A stretch of DNA of 64,000 bases from Lotus japonicus. Its lineage: Eukaryota; Streptophyta; Magnoliopsida; Fabales; Fabaceae. This document shows, one piece after another, positions 46,331 to 57,900 of this stretch; the first letter of the stretch is position 1; every line of letters starts with the position of its first letter. The notes beneath the pieces are model-generated. The model did no database searches. It saw only the letters and a program-made list of their open reading frames with translations, and had not been told where the DNA came from. Both the position numbers and the translations under genes were made by a program. Where the stretch lies: the NCBI RefSeq assembly GCF_012489685.1, contig NC_080046.1, positions 44,975,176-45,039,175 on the forward strand, read 5' to 3'.

Positions 46331-49300
46331 ATGATCGAATGGACGAAGCGATTGAACGCTGCATTTGGGGCTTCATTTCTTTGGCTGATTTGCTTGGTTT
46401 ACTTCACCCAGGTTTCAATTCTTCACATTTTCTTCATTTTCATGTGGGTTTTTGTTTTCCTTCGAGATCTGATAGTTTCTTATTGGTTTTGTCAAATTAG
46501 GTGTTGAATGTTGTTGATCAATTCATGGTCCTTTTTTATACATAAATGTTTTATGTATTTTTCAGCTGTTATTAGATTGTTTTTGTGGCATGCTGAATTG
46601 ATAATCATGGTTATGCCTTCATTGACTCAATTACTCTGTTAATGCAGGGTTTTAGGTCCTTTGTCTGGACATCAATTTCCTACCAGCTTAAGGATAATCT
46701 TAAGTTGTCACCTTCAGCTTCCCAATTTGTGATTTCAGTAGCATTTTTTCCATGGAGCATCAAACCATTATATGGGTATGGATAATTGAATTGAATTGAT
46801 TTTTTATTCTTTTTGCAATTGAGTGTCCACACATATAAACACTTCCATACATGCATATAAAACTAACATATCTTAATGTAGATATGTGATTGTAGATTTG
46901 CAAACTATATGAATATGAATAATTTTTTTATTGTGATTATGGTCTATGATTTTGTTTATTAGTTTAAAACATGAGAGTGGCAATGATTCTATGGTCTGTT
47001 GTTAGTTTTCTTGACACCTACCGAGAATATATAACATATTATGATTCTATTATGTTCAATGCTTATGTTTCTAAGCTGCATAAACATAAATTTTAGTAAT
47101 GCTTATGAATATCTTCCGAACCTACTGAACTGTGTTAACAATTGGAAGCTTCAGCATTTTTGTGGGTTTTGTGTATATTTGTATCTGTCTGTTTACTACA
47201 ATTTCACACTACTTCATTGCAATCTGATTTGATTATTGATGAGCAGAATAATTTCTGATTGTATCCCAATCAAAGGAAGAAAACGGGTTCCCTACTTAGT
47301 GATTGCAACTGTGCTCTCCCTTGTGCCATGGTTGATTTTAGGCTTAAATTCAACATTGAGGGATTCAACAGGGCACCTAATGGTATTTTTGACTGTGCAA
47401 AACTTGGGCTCGGCCATGGCAGATGTTGTTGTTGACGCAATGATAGCGGAGGCAGTAAGAGATGACAAGTAAGTTTGCATCTTCAGTTCCTTATATTCAT
47501 ATTCTGCTGACAAAACCCTGCATATAGATATTTTTAATAATGCAAAAGTTTGGGATCTTATATTGGAATAATAATTAAGAAAATCTGAAGAAAAATGCAG
47601 AAACACTAAACGTTGCAATTGTAGTTGCAGTTTATGAGCTTTTGTACATTTGCTCTATCTTCACAACAAAAGTAAAAGTTGAATTCAAATAATGGGATCC
47701 AGTGGCATACATGTTAGTGCTTGATAGTTGAAAAAGAGAAGGTAAGAAATTTTAAGAAAGGATGGGAAATGGAGTTGAGAGAGAGTAGCATGACTCGTAA
47801 ATAACAATAAAAGTTTGTTCTGTTATTTTTGCGTTTTCCAAGTTTAACATTTTGTGAGACTCATTTACTAATTCCATGCACCTTGTTCTGGCTCGAATTT
47901 ACAAGACTTCGTAAGATAATATTTTGTTTTAATGTGATTCTTACATGCCACCCTTCTCACTAGATGAATAAGTTCAATTCAATTTGTTCTTTTTGTAATA
48001 ACGGACTTTCAATCTCTCAATAGAATGGACTAATGAAGGTAGTTTTCAAGACGAAAACTGGATGGGTTAACTTTTCAACTTTTGTTGATAACCCTTGTAA
48101 CTTAGACTTATTTCAGCTATTATATCCACATATAAGGTTTGGCCTGGATAAAATTAACCTTACTGAATCTTCTATGATGGATATCTTTCTTGGCATTAGC
48201 TAATGGCTATATGTTGCATTGGTGTCTAACATTTGTCTCAGACCCTGGACCCTGTATGTAGTTCATGCTATCTTTTGCAGAATGCTTTTTCTTATACTCT
48301 CGGATTAAGTACTGCCTTTTGTTGGTCAGGGCTTCATATGCAGGCGACCTCCAATCAATATCTTGGTCTGCAATGGCTTTGGGAGGGATATGTGGGAGTT
48401 TGTCAGGGGGGTTTGCATTATCCAATTTACGGATGGATGCTATTTTTCTTCTATTTTCTGTGCTGCCTTGCATGCAGTTGTTATCATGCTGGTTTGTGGA
48501 GGAGAGCTCTGTAAATAGCAAAGTTTTACCAGAGGATTCTATTGATTCACATACGAATGATAGTAGTAGTATCCCAGATGAAGATAGTCCTTTAACCAAA
48601 AAGTCCCACAAGAGTACAAGAAGAAGAAAGAACGGCAAAAAGAACAAGAAAAATAAAGCAGTAAATACCAGCAAACCCAAAAAATTTGAGAAAGGAGATT
48701 CCATGGCATTAAAGTGGTTCCATTCTTTGAAAGATGCAATTTATGATTTGTGCCGTGCGTTTAAACAGCCAACGATTTGGAGGTAACTAAAGTAGTCTTT
48801 AAAGATTTTCTATTCTGTGTATATTTTCAATGACAGAGTGTAGCTTATTCACTTAATGCGCTCATATGCTATAAACTGTTATTAACAATCTTTCTTTGGG
48901 ATGGCAGACCTATGACTTGGTTTTTCCTTGCCCACATTACTCTTCCCGATCTTTCAACAGTCATTTTCTACTATGAAACCGAGGTTCTGAAGCTGGAAGC
49001 GTCTTTTCTCGGGACTGCCCGGGTTGTTGGGTGGTCAGGACTTATGCTGGGCACCTTTATTTATAATCGCCACCTGAAGTATATGACCCTAAGAAAAATT
49101 CTCATGTAAGCAATTAAAGAATATTTTTCATTAGTGTCTGTGTATGGTTAACTTGTGCATGTTCAATTTACTGATATGTTCTCATCATGATTTCAGGTGT
49201 GCCCATATTGGGTTGGTCTTCTTGAATCTTCTGCAGATGGCTGTAGTGTCTAGGAAAAATATTGCCTTTGGAGTATCTGACAGGGTTATGGTGCTCTTTA

Positions 49301-49975
49301 GCTCGGCTCTTGCTTTTGGAGTCAATCAATTCAAGTTTGTCATTACTTCTCTCTTCAGTTTCTGTTATTTACTAAGTATTTTTAATTAAAGATGTGCATG
49401 GCAAGATAGGTGAAAACATTTCCAAGAAAAACATAAATGTTTTCAAGTAAAGTTTGTTACTTTATCGAATTTCCGTGCCATCTTCATCTCAAAATAGAGA
49501 TGAAAAACATTTGATATTGATGGCATGTACTTCATTTTCATTACATAGTAATCTTTTGCATTCCATTAAATTTTGGTGTGCCATTGGCACCTACATTTGT
49601 GCTTTTGAGCTTTTGTTTCTGGAAACACAATGATTTGAACCACTTTTTATATTTACATCCTAAGTTCCTATTCTTTAGCTGATTATTATTTTGTATTTTG
49701 GGAAAAACTGCAGGTTTATGCCTTTCCTGATCTTATCTGGACAACTATGTCCTCCTGGGATTGAAGGGACTTTATTTGCCCTTTTCATGTCAATAAACAA
49801 TTTGGGGTCAACAGTGGGGTCTTTTGTGGGTGCTGGCTTGGCTTCTATATTGAACATTGATTCAGGATCATTTGACAATCTTCTATTGGGCATCACCATT
49901 CAAACCTTGTGCTATTGCATTCCAGTTGCTTTTCTGTTTCTGATACCAAAAGAAGCTACAGGTGTAGCAGCATAG
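46331..49975 (+). CDS. Folate-biopterin transporter family membrane protein
   Basis: Seven exons, 46331-46411, 46648-46775, 47247-47468, 48330-48782, 48908-49105, 49197-49334 and 49714-49975, give 493 residues. The BT1/FBT family belongs to the major facilitator superfamily and moves folates or related pteridines. About 11-12 membrane segments can be read. Family-like motifs include FFPWSIKPLYGIISDCIPI (after segment 2) and the charged-polar stretch DVVVDAMIAEAVRDDK (segment 5). A large hydrophilic loop in exon 4 is rich in lysine and arginine (KSTRRRKNGKKNKKNK). The last exon has SINNLGSTVGSFVGAGL. The N-terminus enters segment 1 within about 10 residues without a transit peptide, unlike the plastid FBT1 type. 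Five of the six introns sit at phase 2. Substrate and membrane are not shown. Confidence 0.88.
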
Positions 49976-50675
49976 GTTACGAGTTAATGACTACAATTGA
50001 GATTGACTTCAGTTACATTAGTTTTTTCTAGGTCCATCACAGCTGGTATTTTACACTTGTAAACGGGAAATGAGGATTATATAAATCTGGTTTATACAAT
50101 TCTCTTTTGATAATCACAAAATTATTATACTGATTGTATATACTCTTGTAGCAACAATTTTGGTCAGCAAGTCACTTTTTACACATCATTATCTTCAAAA
50201 TTGGTTTTAACTTCTAAGTGAATTTAGATTTGGTTAATCATTTATCAAAACGCCGTTGCGCATCTGAATGCAATTTATGAAATTAAACTTCTTACTTGTT
50301 AAGATATTCGTGCTGGTAAACATTCTAGGATTATTATAGTGTCACCACTAAGCTCTCTCTGTCATACCTTTTCAATTCAATAACCTGTGTTCTTAATTCT
50401 TCATTTTCCCCCCTTAATAACATGGGCAACGAAGCCAAACTGATTATAATCAATGATTGGAAGGTTAAAAGAAAATGAAGTTAAAGTTCTGGATAGAAAC
50501 TCAACTTTAAAGGAAGAAGAAAAATAAGTTAAGCTTGATATTTATAGGACCTAACCTATGAAATGGTAGCTAAGCATTTGAAATCGTTTATGTTTATTGT
50601 GCAATGGGAACCAATTATAAGTTAGAGACATGGTAATAGACCACTAATAAGTTATAGAACTGAGAAATGAGATGG
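49976..50675. other. Intergenic 3' of the transporter gene
   Basis: Contains the transporter 3' UTR region; otherwise AT-rich with nothing recognised. Confidence 0.4.
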
Positions 50676-51196
50676 TGAGAATGTGGCAAAAAAATAATTC
50701 GGAAGCCACTCTTTTTTATCAGAGCCTGGTTTCGATCCAGGGACCTGTGGGTTATGGGCCCACCACGCTTCCGCTGCGCCACTCTGATTGTTGAGAGTGA
50801 AGTCCAAAACATTTTATTTGAACTAATATATAATTTGACTGTGGCTGTCAGCCGAAAGCCCAAATAACTGACTACTGTGATGCCTAGCCCTTGAATTTGA
50901 ACAAAAGAAACTCAATCCAGAAACCCCAAAGGGCAAAACGATTAAACTAAAATTGTAGCGAGGCTCTAGACAAAAAAAAATGGTAACAAAGGATTTCACA
51001 AAATCAGAGGGCATGAAAGATAGGAGAGAAGAGAGAAATGAGAGATATGATAAGAAAACAAGAAGAAGATAAAGTTCGTGAAAATGAGATAAAAGAGAGA
51101 ATTAGATGTTAATGAATCAAAACTCAACTATTTGCTAGACTTCTATTATATATCTAGGTTTATAGCTATCAACGGATGCCTTAATTGAATAAAGAT
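50676..51196 (-). repeat. Duplicated tRNA block, copy 1
   Basis: About 520 bp closely repeated at 52272-52800 in the same orientation, including the tRNA gene and about 400 bp of its 5' flank. Confidence 0.85.
50717..50788 (-). tRNA. Initiator tRNA-Met (CAT), copy 1
   Basis: The minus strand folds as a 72-nt cloverleaf. The acceptor is ATCAGAG/CTCTGAT, the D arm GGCGCAGCGGAAGC, and the anticodon arm GGTGGGCCCATAACCCACA with CAT. The T arm CCTGGATCGAAACCAGG contains the eukaryotic initiator ATCGAAA loop instead of TTCGA. An A1-U72-type pair and the lack of a variable arm also fit plant initiator tRNA. An internal B box (GGATCGAAACC) is present. A T run follows about 30 nt downstream on the sense strand. 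Confidence 0.96.
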
Positions 51197-51220
51197 CCTC
51201 TCTAATTGAATGAGTCTAAA

Positions 51221-51469
51221 ATGACATGGGTGCAAGTGGAAAGTCTTGAAGATCATATGCTTTTTGTTGGTAATCAATCGTTTTCTACTGTGGCCGACAT
51301 TCCTGAAATGAAAAAAAAAATATATTTTCCTAGATTTTATGGTCAAAACATGGTATTTTATTCATTAGAAACAAAAAAGTACCACACATTTGAAAACTCT
51401 GAAGTGGTAGATTTTCATTGTACGAGAGAACAACTTAATACCACTTGGATTCCGCCAAGGTGGTGCTAA
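51221..51469 (+). pseudogene. DUF295/F-box protein C-terminal fragment
   Basis: Open frame of 82 codons ending at 51469. It resembles the C-terminus of plant DUF295 (F-box/KIB-like) proteins: W-V-x-SLEDHMLFVGNQSFS, then IYFPRF and YSLET. The F-box and most of the DUF295 domain are missing. The fragment starts where the tRNA duplication ends (51196), so it looks like a truncated remnant placed by the same rearrangement. No promoter or splice structure was evident. Confidence 0.6.
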
Positions 51470-51543
51470 TTAAGTTGCAATTTTAGATGGGTAGAACAAT
51501 TTGTTTGGAATACTACTATTTTGTTTTCCAATAATATTTCTTT

Positions 51544-51699
51544 CACACCTCTCTTTGGGGTGGAAAGAGATGGAAGGAAGAGAGAGATAGGAAGAAAAGA
51601 AAAAATAAGAGAGATAAAGTATGAGTTGTGATAGATGATAAGAGGAGAGAGGTATAAATAAAAATAGGTGGAAATGAAGTGTTTAGAAAATGAGGTGTG
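51544..51699. mobile_element. MITE family M1, copy 1
   Basis: 156 bp with cacacctc at one end and gaggtgtg at the other. The inside is purine-rich (gaaagagatggaaggaagag). A related copy is at 57747-57900. Confidence 0.55.
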
Positions 51700-52271
51700 T
51701 ATATATCATTATTGTTTATTTTCAGTTCATCATGTCATCTCTTCATTTTTTTTGTTGCAACTTTTATTTCATTTAAATAAGATAATTGCCCGAGATGATT
51801 ATGAATATAGAAATACACATTGCTACATATATAAATAACTCTATTATATTTTTATATTTGACGTGAATTTCACAAATTTCATTCAGATTTGACAAATTTA
51901 CCACTAACTAGTTTTAAATTTACAACATATATCATTGCACTTCCTTCCTTACCATGCTCTCCCTGGGTACTGTAATCATTTTACTTGAATCAATTCACAC
52001 TAACACCACTTATCTGTGTGTCATTGCTTTAATTGATCAAGATTTTATATAGGCGAGCTTCTTTCTCCATGGCTATGTTGATTTACTTAATTTCCTTGAT
52101 TTTGGACTCATTCTTACCCAAAATAAAAAAAAAAAAAAGAACGCAACACAATTGTTGAAAATTAGGGAGAGAAGTCATTCTTCATGTCATGTAAATCCAA
52201 GAAGAAATTAAGCCCAAGAACCTTTCAAAAAAAAAGCCCAAGAAGAAATTATTGTTATGTTGAATAAATTA
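51700..52271. other. AT-rich spacer between the tRNA blocks
   Basis: No gene recognised. Confidence 0.35.
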
Positions 52272-52800
52272 AATTGTGGTGAAAAAATAATAGCAGAAGC
52301 CACTCTTTTATATCAGAGCCTGGTTTCGATCCAGGGACCTGTGGGTTATGGGCCCACCACGCTTCCGCTGCGCCACTCTGATTGTTGAGAGTGAAGTCCA
52401 AAACATTCTATTTGAACTAATATAAAATTTGACTGTGGCTGTCAGCCCAAAGCCCAAATAACTGACTACTGTGATGCCTAGCCCTTGAATTTGAACAAAA
52501 GAAACTCAATCCAGAGAGCCTAAAGGGCAAAAAGATTAAACAAAAATTGTAGCGAGGCTCTAGACAAAGAAAAAATGGTAACAAAGGATTTCACAAAATC
52601 AAAGGGCATGAAAGATAGGAGAGAAGAGAGAAATGAGCGATATGATAAGAAAAAAAGAAGAGATAAAGTTAGTGAAAATGAGATAGAAGAGAGAATTAGA
52701 TGTGAATGAATCAAAACTCAACTATTTGCTAGACTTCTATTATATATCTAGGTTTATAGCTATCAACAGATGCCTTAATTGAATAAAGATCCTCTCTAAT
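52272..52800 (-). repeat. Duplicated tRNA block, copy 2
   Basis: Counterpart of 50676-51196, same orientation, with scattered substitutions and small indels outside the tRNA. Confidence 0.85.
52311..52382 (-). tRNA. Initiator tRNA-Met (CAT), copy 2
   Basis: By eye identical over its 72 nt to the copy at 50717-50788, while the flanks differ. This suggests that the mature part is under selection or recently duplicated. Its 3' end, with CCA added, is complementary to the primer-binding sites of the copia-type elements in this window. Confidence 0.96.
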
Positions 52801-54494
52801 AGAGCATCTCTCCTAAAAAATCTTAATCCTATATTTTTCTTTAAGGGTTAAGATAATTTTATGATTATTATTATTAAATATATTTTGACAAGTAGTTAAA
52901 AGAATGTAGAATTACTTTACATAGGGATGAAAAAAACATTCAAATGCAAAGGATCTTGTTCTTCGAAAATTTGAGCAAGATGGTGCATTTGATTCTGTGC
53001 GGTGGTGAACGGTCTTGAGTGGATCTTCTAGCACAGTGGTGTTGTGATAGCATGGTGTAGGAGGTGTCTACAAAGAAACTACGACGTCCAACTCAATGAG
53101 AGAGCAAGAAGAGAAAAATTTAAAGTCATAAAAGTACAATGAGATAGTAAAGCAAGTAATGCTTATGAAAATGAACGATCAAACATATATTTTTAGACGT
53201 GCGAATAGTTGTACCCAAGGCGTTATTGCCTGTGAGCAATCTTGTTGTCGATTGAGTTTGTTCGGCTATGAGTTGGACGAGATAAAATTTGCTTTTGGTT
53301 GTCTCAACAGACTATTTTGGAGTCTATTTAACTGTGGATCATTTGAGTTGTCATTGTTCATATTAGGTCTGATAGCCTTTTGGGCCGAGCAAACATACCC
53401 AAATTCACCTTAACTTGGATTCTCATAAATTGTAGCCATAAAATCAAAGGTCAGGATGTGGAGTCACTTTTTTAATTTACTCATGGAGTCAATAGATCCC
53501 TCATCTTTATGAAAAAATAGTTAACATGATATTTCACTTCACATTATCAAGTCACTTAAGAGGATCATAATCCTAATGATATTGCTTTTATAGCAGCTGA
53601 GAATGAGGTTGTGAAGGAGTAGAAAAGGAGATAAAACGATCCTTAATCTTATTCAAATTTGCTAAAAAATAAAATATTACAAATTGTTTGTTTTCATTAG
53701 ATACTCAAATGGTTTTTTACAAGTTGGGTTAATTTAAAACCTCGCCACAAGGCAATCTGAAAATGGCTTCTCTTATCCATCAATTCATTGTTTAATGTAC
53801 TATGTTCTACAACTTTAACACCCTGCCTTGGACTTTGACTCTTTCCTGTTAACTAATCATGCTCTGTGAATGACCATATCTAAGCAGCGATATCTCTTTC
53901 TTCACTAAAATATTGAATTCTCGATTTCCTTTAGCTGATGTATAATTGCACACCTTACAAACATTTGGGATTTGGGATGGGAACATTGATGCTAAGATCA
54001 TGAGTGGTATAATGACCAAACTGATTGTCACTAAAATGAAGCTCAACAATAATATCAGATTAAAAGGGAAAGTTAGTGTCTGAACAACTTTGGACTGCTT
54101 CTCAAATTTGGCTATGTATCATAGGAAATTATGACATTTTCATCTAAAATCTTAAAGCATTGAATGAGTCTATTCTGTTATATTATCCGTATCTAGTAAA
54201 TCACTAACAAATGCATATATGGCTTCAAATTTATATTTAAGTTCACAGCAGTTGAAGTTGCTTAGTTGCTTCAACAATAGATGAAAAAAAATTCACACAG
54301 CAAATGTAGCTTAGCTTAGCTTGAGTCCATAATGATCTATTATTTCAACCTTCAATCTATATATTTTCAGGAATCACATCACATTGATAAAAACATAGAT
54401 AGCAGCCATAAATTAATTGCACCACTGTGCGATCAATTAACCTTTTAAAAAGCAAAGGGAAAAAAAAAAGAGATGATAATGAATGAGTAGTTAC
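52801..54494. other. Intergenic, nothing recognised
   Basis: AT-rich with scattered short open frames and no family resemblance. It includes the 3' flank of the FAD4-type gene at its right end. Confidence 0.35.
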
Positions 54495-55442
54495 TTATTG
54501 GGCTTCAATTTGAGTAGTGATCTCAACCTCCTCCATCCACTCAGAGGCAGGCTCACTCCACGACCTGGGTCTAAGCCCAAGTTGAAAATACAACATCATC
54601 TCCAAGGCCTCAAGAACTCTATTCTTATCCAAGAACTCATTCCACACCCCACTCACTATGCAGTAATTGTTGTCATAAGGTGGCCGGTGGTGCGCCGCGT
54701 GCTGCGACCGCGACACCAGCACCCCGGCCTCTTGCAGCGCCACCACGAGTGGTGGAAGCCGGCTCTTGGTGCCGTGTGCCCACGCGTGAAATTGTTGGCT
54801 AAACATGATGCAACCGGCAAACAACGCAACAAAACCTTGAACAACTGGGTCATGGCAAAGAATGGCTATAGGAAGCACTGTGAATGTCACCACACGTGCG
54901 AGTGCGTGCAAGTTGTTTGCAAATTGGCGCCTTGTAATAGTCCATGGAAACTTGTGGTGCCCTTGGAAAGCTTCAATTTGGGCTCCAAACAATGGGGTTG
55001 TGCCATCTCCATAATTATCAATGGCCCAATGGTACACCCCTGACCCAAGATCTGCTAAGATGTAACCGGCGCATCCTGCCAAAATGGGCTCAGCCCACAT
55101 GTGCAAACCAATTGAACCCTTTATTGACTCTCCCAAAGAAATGAGCAAGGTTGTGCACCCAGCTGTTACCCATGCCCTATGAGACCATGTTGATTGCAAA
55201 CTTGGGTCATTATTGTCCATGGGGCGGGTAGCGGCGGTAACCACTGTCGGTCGGGATGGCGCAGGCCTGGGCTCGATGACCAATTGGTTACCATTGGGCT
55301 TGGGGTTGGTGGTGGCGGCGGCAGTGGTGGTGGTGGAATTGGAACTTGAGCAATAAACGCGAACTGGGTGGAGGAGTAGTTGCCTTTTGCAAACTTGGTG
55401 GTGCAAGCTTGGTAGATGCTTGTGTTGGGCTAAGGAAGACAT
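54495..55442 (-). CDS. FAD4: Plastid palmitoyl-phosphatidylglycerol desaturase (FAD4 type)
   Basis: Intronless, 315 residues from the ATG at 55440-55442. FAD4 introduces the trans double bond at carbon 3 of palmitate in plastid phosphatidylglycerol. The first 75 residues are rich in Ser, Thr and Pro with few acids, as in a transit peptide. Membrane-like stretches follow (AEPILAGCAGYILADLG; FTVLPIAILC; GFVALFAGCIMF). The metal-binding histidine motifs of the TMEM189/FAD4 family are seen as QGHHKFP, FHAWAHG and HAAHHRPPYDNNYCIVSG. Length fits the Arabidopsis protein (about 320). The frame is open nine codons further upstream, but only with a non-ATG codon. A TATA box is at 55485-55490. Two or three FAD4-like genes are usual in plants, so this could be a FAD4-like paralogue. 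Confidence 0.88.
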   Translation of the reverse strand: MSSLAQHKHLPSLHHQVCKRQLLLHPVRVYCSSSNSTTTTAAATTNPKPNGNQLVIEPRPAPSRPTVVTAATRPMDNNDPSLQSTWSHRAWVTAGCTTLLISLGESIKGSIGLHMWAEPILAGCAGYILADLGSGVYHWAIDNYGDGTTPLFGAQIEAFQGHHKFPWTITRRQFANNLHALARVVTFTVLPIAILCHDPVVQGFVALFAGCIMFSQQFHAWAHGTKSRLPPLVVALQEAGVLVSRSQHAAHHRPPYDNNYCIVSGVWNEFLDKNRVLEALEMMLYFQLGLRPRSWSEPASEWMEEVEITTQIEAQ

Positions 55443-56229
55443 TGGAGAAGTTGAAGAGGAATTAATCAAATGCTTGTATTTGTGTATATAAGAGCTAGAG
55501 AGAGAGAGAGAGAAAAATGAATTGCAAAATTGGAGAGCTACTTGAATAGTAGTTGCATAATTAACTGGGAAGAAATGCTGAGTTTGTGGAAGTAAGAGAA
55601 GTTATGTTGTGGTGGGCAAGGAGGATGCGTGGTGTTATGGAGTTCTCAAAGGATGTTGGAGATTTACATTGAATTTGTATCACATACTCCTTTACGTTTC
55701 TTATGAGAGAAAGTGTTACAAGAGCAATCTTGATTATTGTTTTACTTGGACAAAAACAATTGCAATTTTTTGTGGTCCCATGAGCATGTTTTATTGGATT
55801 GGATGGCGTGGCTGAGTTACAAGTAGCAAGCAACGAATGGAAATAAAAAGAGTGAAGACTTTCTAGTACTTTGTGACCACTCACCCATGTTTTCGTGACA
55901 TTATGGTAGCATGTAAGGTTGTGTTTCTTCCACGAATTACCAGTTGTATAGAAGGAGCGATCAACAAACCAATAATTAATGGAAAAACATCTTTAAAAGG
56001 CTTAATTTCAATTCACAAAATATTGTTCGTAGTTAAAGTCTAGTTGATACCACACATGTAGATCATCGGGTGAAAAATTGTTTTAGCTTGAACAGAGGTC
56101 TTGAATTCATAAATCATGCTGAGAGAAGTGGTGTTGTACAAAAAACGAATGAAATTTTTTTGTACTCAAATGATGTTTTATTTCATATGTCACAAATGAG
56201 ATTATGTCATATTAATTAAAAATCACTCA
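55443..56229. other. Upstream region of the FAD4-type gene
   Basis: Holds the promoter at its left end. The rest has no recognised gene. Confidence 0.4.
55485..55490 (-). promoter_or_regulatory. TATA box of the FAD4-type gene
   Basis: TATATA on the minus strand, 43 nt upstream of the ATG. This implies a very short 5' leader. A GA/CT microsatellite (about 55497-55513) lies just upstream of it. Confidence 0.5.
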
Positions 56230-57590
56230 TCTATATATATATGTAAAGCACACTTGAGTTTTTGCATTAAATACATAAGCAAAACTCAAGTGTTGCATAT
56301 TAAAAGCATAAAAAAAATGTAATAAATATATTAAACAATAATTATATTAAAATTGAAAAAAATTATATTGTCAAAAACTATTAAACTATTTACATTAAAT
56401 AAAAACATTCATAAACTTAAAATTTACTTGAACTTTGTATTTCACAAATATTTTTTTTTCGTAAACAAAATATATTATTGAATGATAAAAAAAACATGAG
56501 AACAAGCCCTCTCATGATGGGTCAGAACCAAACCAAATACCAAAAAAAGCATGACATATTTCAACCTCTAATGTATTGTATTTCACAAATATTAAAAACT
56601 AAATTCAATAAAAATAATATTTATTAACAAAAATTTAGATAAAAAAGTTTTAAAATTAAAAAAAACTATTTATCAGTAAATGAGACTTGAGTTTTACATT
56701 GAATACATTAAACCATAAAACTCTCATGTAATAACATATTAAAAAATAATTAAAAACAGAAAAAAAAATTGTATTGTCAAAAAATATTCAACCACTTACT
56801 TAATTAACATCATTCATCAACTTAAAATTTACTTCAAAAAACGCTTAAATTATCTTAAGTTTTGCATTTGACAAATATTAAAAATTAAAATTATTTAATA
56901 ACAAATAATATGGATCAAATATTTTGAAATTGAAAAATGCCGCTAAAATGTATTTAATTACTCGAGGAAGCATAATAGAGAAAAATAATAACAGCTAAAG
57001 TTGAATAAATGTTTGTTGTGAGAGGTTTGACCTATCTACTTAACGTGATCGTAGAGCCTCAAGAGATTAGTCTCATGACTATCAGATGTGAGAAAACATT
57101 CGCAAACTAAATAAGTTGAAAAAAACTAAATTCATGAGATAGTATTTTAAGAAATTTTTTGTGAAAAGGCTATTTTAAGTTATCACTTATTATAATTCAA
57201 AAAGTTAAAATTAATTTATTCTTCTTGGTCTTGAAATGTCATAGTACGTAAATGACTTTCCAGGTAAAATATATAAAAAATGATATCAACACTTATTACT
57301 TAACATTTTTACGTAATTTAAATATTTTAAATAAATTTAATAATTTTTCATATTATTAAATAAATAAAAATTCTAATTGTTAAAATTATTTCTATTCTAA
57401 TAATTAAATTTAAACAATATTAATTATTTGTACAAAAATAACTATAATAATATTTATTGAAATGTCTTAACTCAATTTTTTTATATTTATAATAAAAAAA
57501 ATTATTTATTTAGTTGAACTATAATAATTTTTAAAAAATGTTAAAAAATATTGTAAGTAAACCCGTGCGTTGCACGGGTATAATATCTAG
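56230..57590 (+). mobile_element. Nonautonomous Helitron
   Basis: The 5' end is TCTATATATATATGTAAAG after an A (56229). The 3' end is the hairpin acccgtgcgttgcacgggt (57561-57579; 8-bp stem), then ataatatCTAG and a T (57591). A start with TC, a 3' hairpin about 10 bases before CTAG, and insertion between A and T with no target duplication are the Helitron hallmarks. No Rep/helicase coding is present. The interior is very AT-rich and includes an imperfect internal duplication (about 56244-56640 and 56680-56930). A LINE tail is nested at 56453-56575. Confidence 0.8.
56453..56575 (-). mobile_element. 5'-truncated LINE 3' tail nested in the Helitron
   Basis: An 18-bp direct repeat ttgtatttcacaaatatt at 56435-56452 and 56576-56593 flanks about 120 bp. 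On the minus strand the insert ends in caataatatattttgtttac and an A run, a typical plant L1 3' end. It is too short to carry any coding sequence. Confidence 0.75.
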
Positions 57591-57746
57591 TATAAAGTTA
57601 TAACTTATACATATCATATCCATAGCCTAATGTCATTAATTGAGATAGGAAATGTTAGAACCATTTGGAAACATATCATCTCAATATAATCCCATAAAAA
57701 TATGCTATTTGCATAATAGTAAACAATGAATGGAATAATTATTTGT

Positions 57747-57900
57747 TCACACCTCAAAATGAGGTGGAAAGAGGTGGAGGAGGAGGAGAGGGATAAGAAG
57801 AAAATAAAAAGTAAGAGAGAGAAAATATAAGATATGATAAATGATAAGAAGAGAGAGAGAAATAAAAATATGTGAAAATGAAGTGTATAAAAAACTAATT
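57747..57900. mobile_element. MITE family M1, copy 2 (degraded right end)
   Basis: Starts cacacctcaaaatgagg. It shares gtggaaagaggtgga, the agaaaataaaaagtaagaga-like run and gataaatgataagaagagag with 51544-51699. The right inverted end is no longer clear. Confidence 0.5.

Noticed and set aside
54483..55043. Long plus-strand open frame of 186 codons
   Set aside because: It lies entirely opposite the FAD4-type gene and has no domain features.
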